From: Halobacteriales archaeon QH_10_70_21
GTDB taxonomy: Archaea > Halobacteriota > Halobacteria > Halobacteriales > Haloarculaceae
Assembly: GCA_003021325.1 (NCBI GenBank)
Contig: PXQM01000183.1
Span: 1 to 5,241 of the forward strand
Length of the DNA: 5,241 nucleotides
Direction: 5' to 3'
The notes beneath the pieces are model-generated. The model searched no databases, was not told the origin of the DNA, and saw only the letters and a program-made list of their open reading frames with translations. Shown here one piece after another: positions 4,442 through 5,241 of this stretch. The translations under genes were made by a program, and so were the position numbers. The stretch's first letter is position 1, and each line of letters starts with the position of its first letter.

Positions 4442-5241
4442 TCACCCGTCTCCCCGGCCCCGCTCCAGCGCCTCGCACATCCCGTCCAGGAGCGACTCGG
4501 TCCGTTCGGGGGTCGGGCCCTCGGCGTAGACGCGGACGAGCGGCTCGGTCCCGCTGGGGCGGGCCAGCACCCACGCGTCACCGTAGTGCAGCCGGTAGCC
4601 GTCCAGCGTCGTCACCTCCGCGTCGGCCTCGCGGGCGTACGCCCCGGCCGCCTCGAGCATGGCCTCGCGCTCGTCGGCGCCGTCGTACTCGAGGTTCGCC
4701 CTGGCGTTGACGTACCCGCCGTGGGCGGCGGCGACCTCGCTCGCGGGCCGGTCGACGAGCAGTGCGAGGAACCGGGCGGCGGTGTAGGCGCCGTCGCGGG
4801 CGACCCGGTAGTCGGGGAAGAGGATTCCGCCGTTGCCCTCGCCGGCGACCGGGACGTGCTCGCCCTCCGCCCGCAGCTCCTGGATGCGGGAGATGATGTA
4901 CGTGCTCCCGATGGGGGTCAGCTCGAGGTCCGCGCCGGCGGCCTCGACGGCGTCGACGAGCCGCTGTGAGACGTTGACCGCCGAGACGGCGACGGCGCCG
5001 GCCTCGAGTTCGTCGGCCGCCAGCGCCGCAAGCGCCGCGTCACCCTCGACGTGGGTCCCGGTCTCGTCGACGAAGATGGCGCGGTCGGCGTCGCCGTCGT
5101 GGGCGACCCCGAGGTCGGCGTCGGTCGACCGGACCAGCCGCCGGAGGTCCGCGAGGTTCGCCGCGACTGGCTCGGGGTCCCGCCCCGGGAAGCGGCCATC
5201 GGGCGTGGCGTTGACTGTGTGGACGCGGCAGCCGAGTTCGC
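4442..5241 (-). CDS. glmM: Phosphoglucosamine mutase / phosphohexomutase family, C-terminal part (N-terminus outside window)
   Basis: Alpha-D-phosphohexomutases move phosphate between C6 and C1 of glucosamine, glucose or mannose phosphates. GlmM supplies UDP-GlcNAc synthesis, which feeds glycans such as S-layer glycoprotein sugars. The frame is open from the right edge to the stop (TCA at 4442-4444 on the plus strand), giving 265 residues of a family usually about 440-460 long. Visible motifs are the magnesium-binding DGDADR (5081-5098), the sugar-specificity loop GEGNGG (4826-4843) and the phosphate-binding loop RPSGTEP of domain IV (4541-4561). The active-site phosphoserine region lies outside. 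The loop differs from bacterial GlmM (GEQSGH) and PMM/PGM (GEMSGH), so the preferred sugar is uncertain; glmM follows usual haloarchaeal naming. The frame has no ATG, GTG or TTG between 4660 and the edge, which confirms the start lies beyond the window. It converges on the coiled-coil gene with 8 bases between stop codons. Confidence 0.88.
   Translation of the reverse strand, partial: ELGCRVHTVNATPDGRFPGRDPEPVAANLADLRRLVRSTDADLGVAHDGDADRAIFVDETGTHVEGDAALAALAADELEAGAVAVSAVNVSQRLVDAVEAAGADLELTPIGSTYIISRIQELRAEGEHVPVAGEGNGGILFPDYRVARDGAYTAARFLALLVDRPASEVAAAHGGYVNARANLEYDGADEREAMLEAAGAYAREADAEVTTLDGYRLHYGDAWVLARPSGTEPLVRVYAEGPTPERTESLLDGMCEALERGRGDG

Overview
The window looks like the chromosome of a halophilic archaeon (class Halobacteria). 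The coding parts are strongly GC-rich with G or C at most third codon positions. The proteins are rich in Asp and Glu. Several genes are recognisable haloarchaeal types: the Halobacterium-type 2Fe-2S ferredoxin, a PibD-like archaeal prepilin peptidase and an archaeal HisI. Everything here is read by eye from sequence; no database search was possible.

Layout, left to right. (1) 1-198 (+): C-terminal half of a 2Fe-2S ferredoxin, running in from the left edge. (2) 199-629: a 431-base stretch with no credible gene, clearly poorer in GC than its surroundings. It holds a perfect hairpin and T-rich tracts just after the ferredoxin, and a nested inverted repeat near 500. (3) 630-1033 (+): a broken toxin-antitoxin pair. 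A DUF433-type antitoxin gene is interrupted by a one-base frameshift near 687-691. The DUF5615/PIN-like toxin gene that follows keeps only about its first 37 codons. (4) 1077-1664 (-): a complete isochorismatase-family cysteine hydrolase with an intact Asp-Lys-Cys triad. (5) 1814-2863 (+): a divergently oriented, complete PibD-type prepilin peptidase. (6) 2864-3101: a 238-base spacer with two adjacent hairpins, a palindrome and a well-placed promoter for hisI. (7) 3102-3467 (+): hisI, phosphoribosyl-AMP cyclohydrolase. (8) 3451-4433 (+): a haloarchaeal helical/coiled-coil protein of unknown function. It overlaps the end of hisI by 17 bases and carries an apparent one-base frameshift near its C-terminus. 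(9) 4442-5241 (-): the C-terminal part of a phosphoglucosamine/phosphohexomutase (GlmM-like) that runs off the right edge, convergent with gene 8 and only 8 bases from it.

How the genes relate. hisI and the coiled-coil gene form the only clear operon, with overlapping ends and one promoter. The other genes serve unrelated functions: electron transfer, type IV pilin/archaellin maturation, histidine synthesis and sugar-phosphate metabolism. They look like ordinary chromosomal neighbours. The accessory-like part is about 320-1060, where lower GC, a dead toxin-antitoxin pair and a sharp homology break at about 1033 suggest a decayed insertion. Both internal frameshifts are each one base short in a C- or G-rich run, so sequencing or assembly error must be excluded before either gene is called dead. 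I do not see a convincing new biological system. The best leads are the decayed toxin-antitoxin locus, the frame-broken hisI-linked gene and the structured spacer upstream of hisI.
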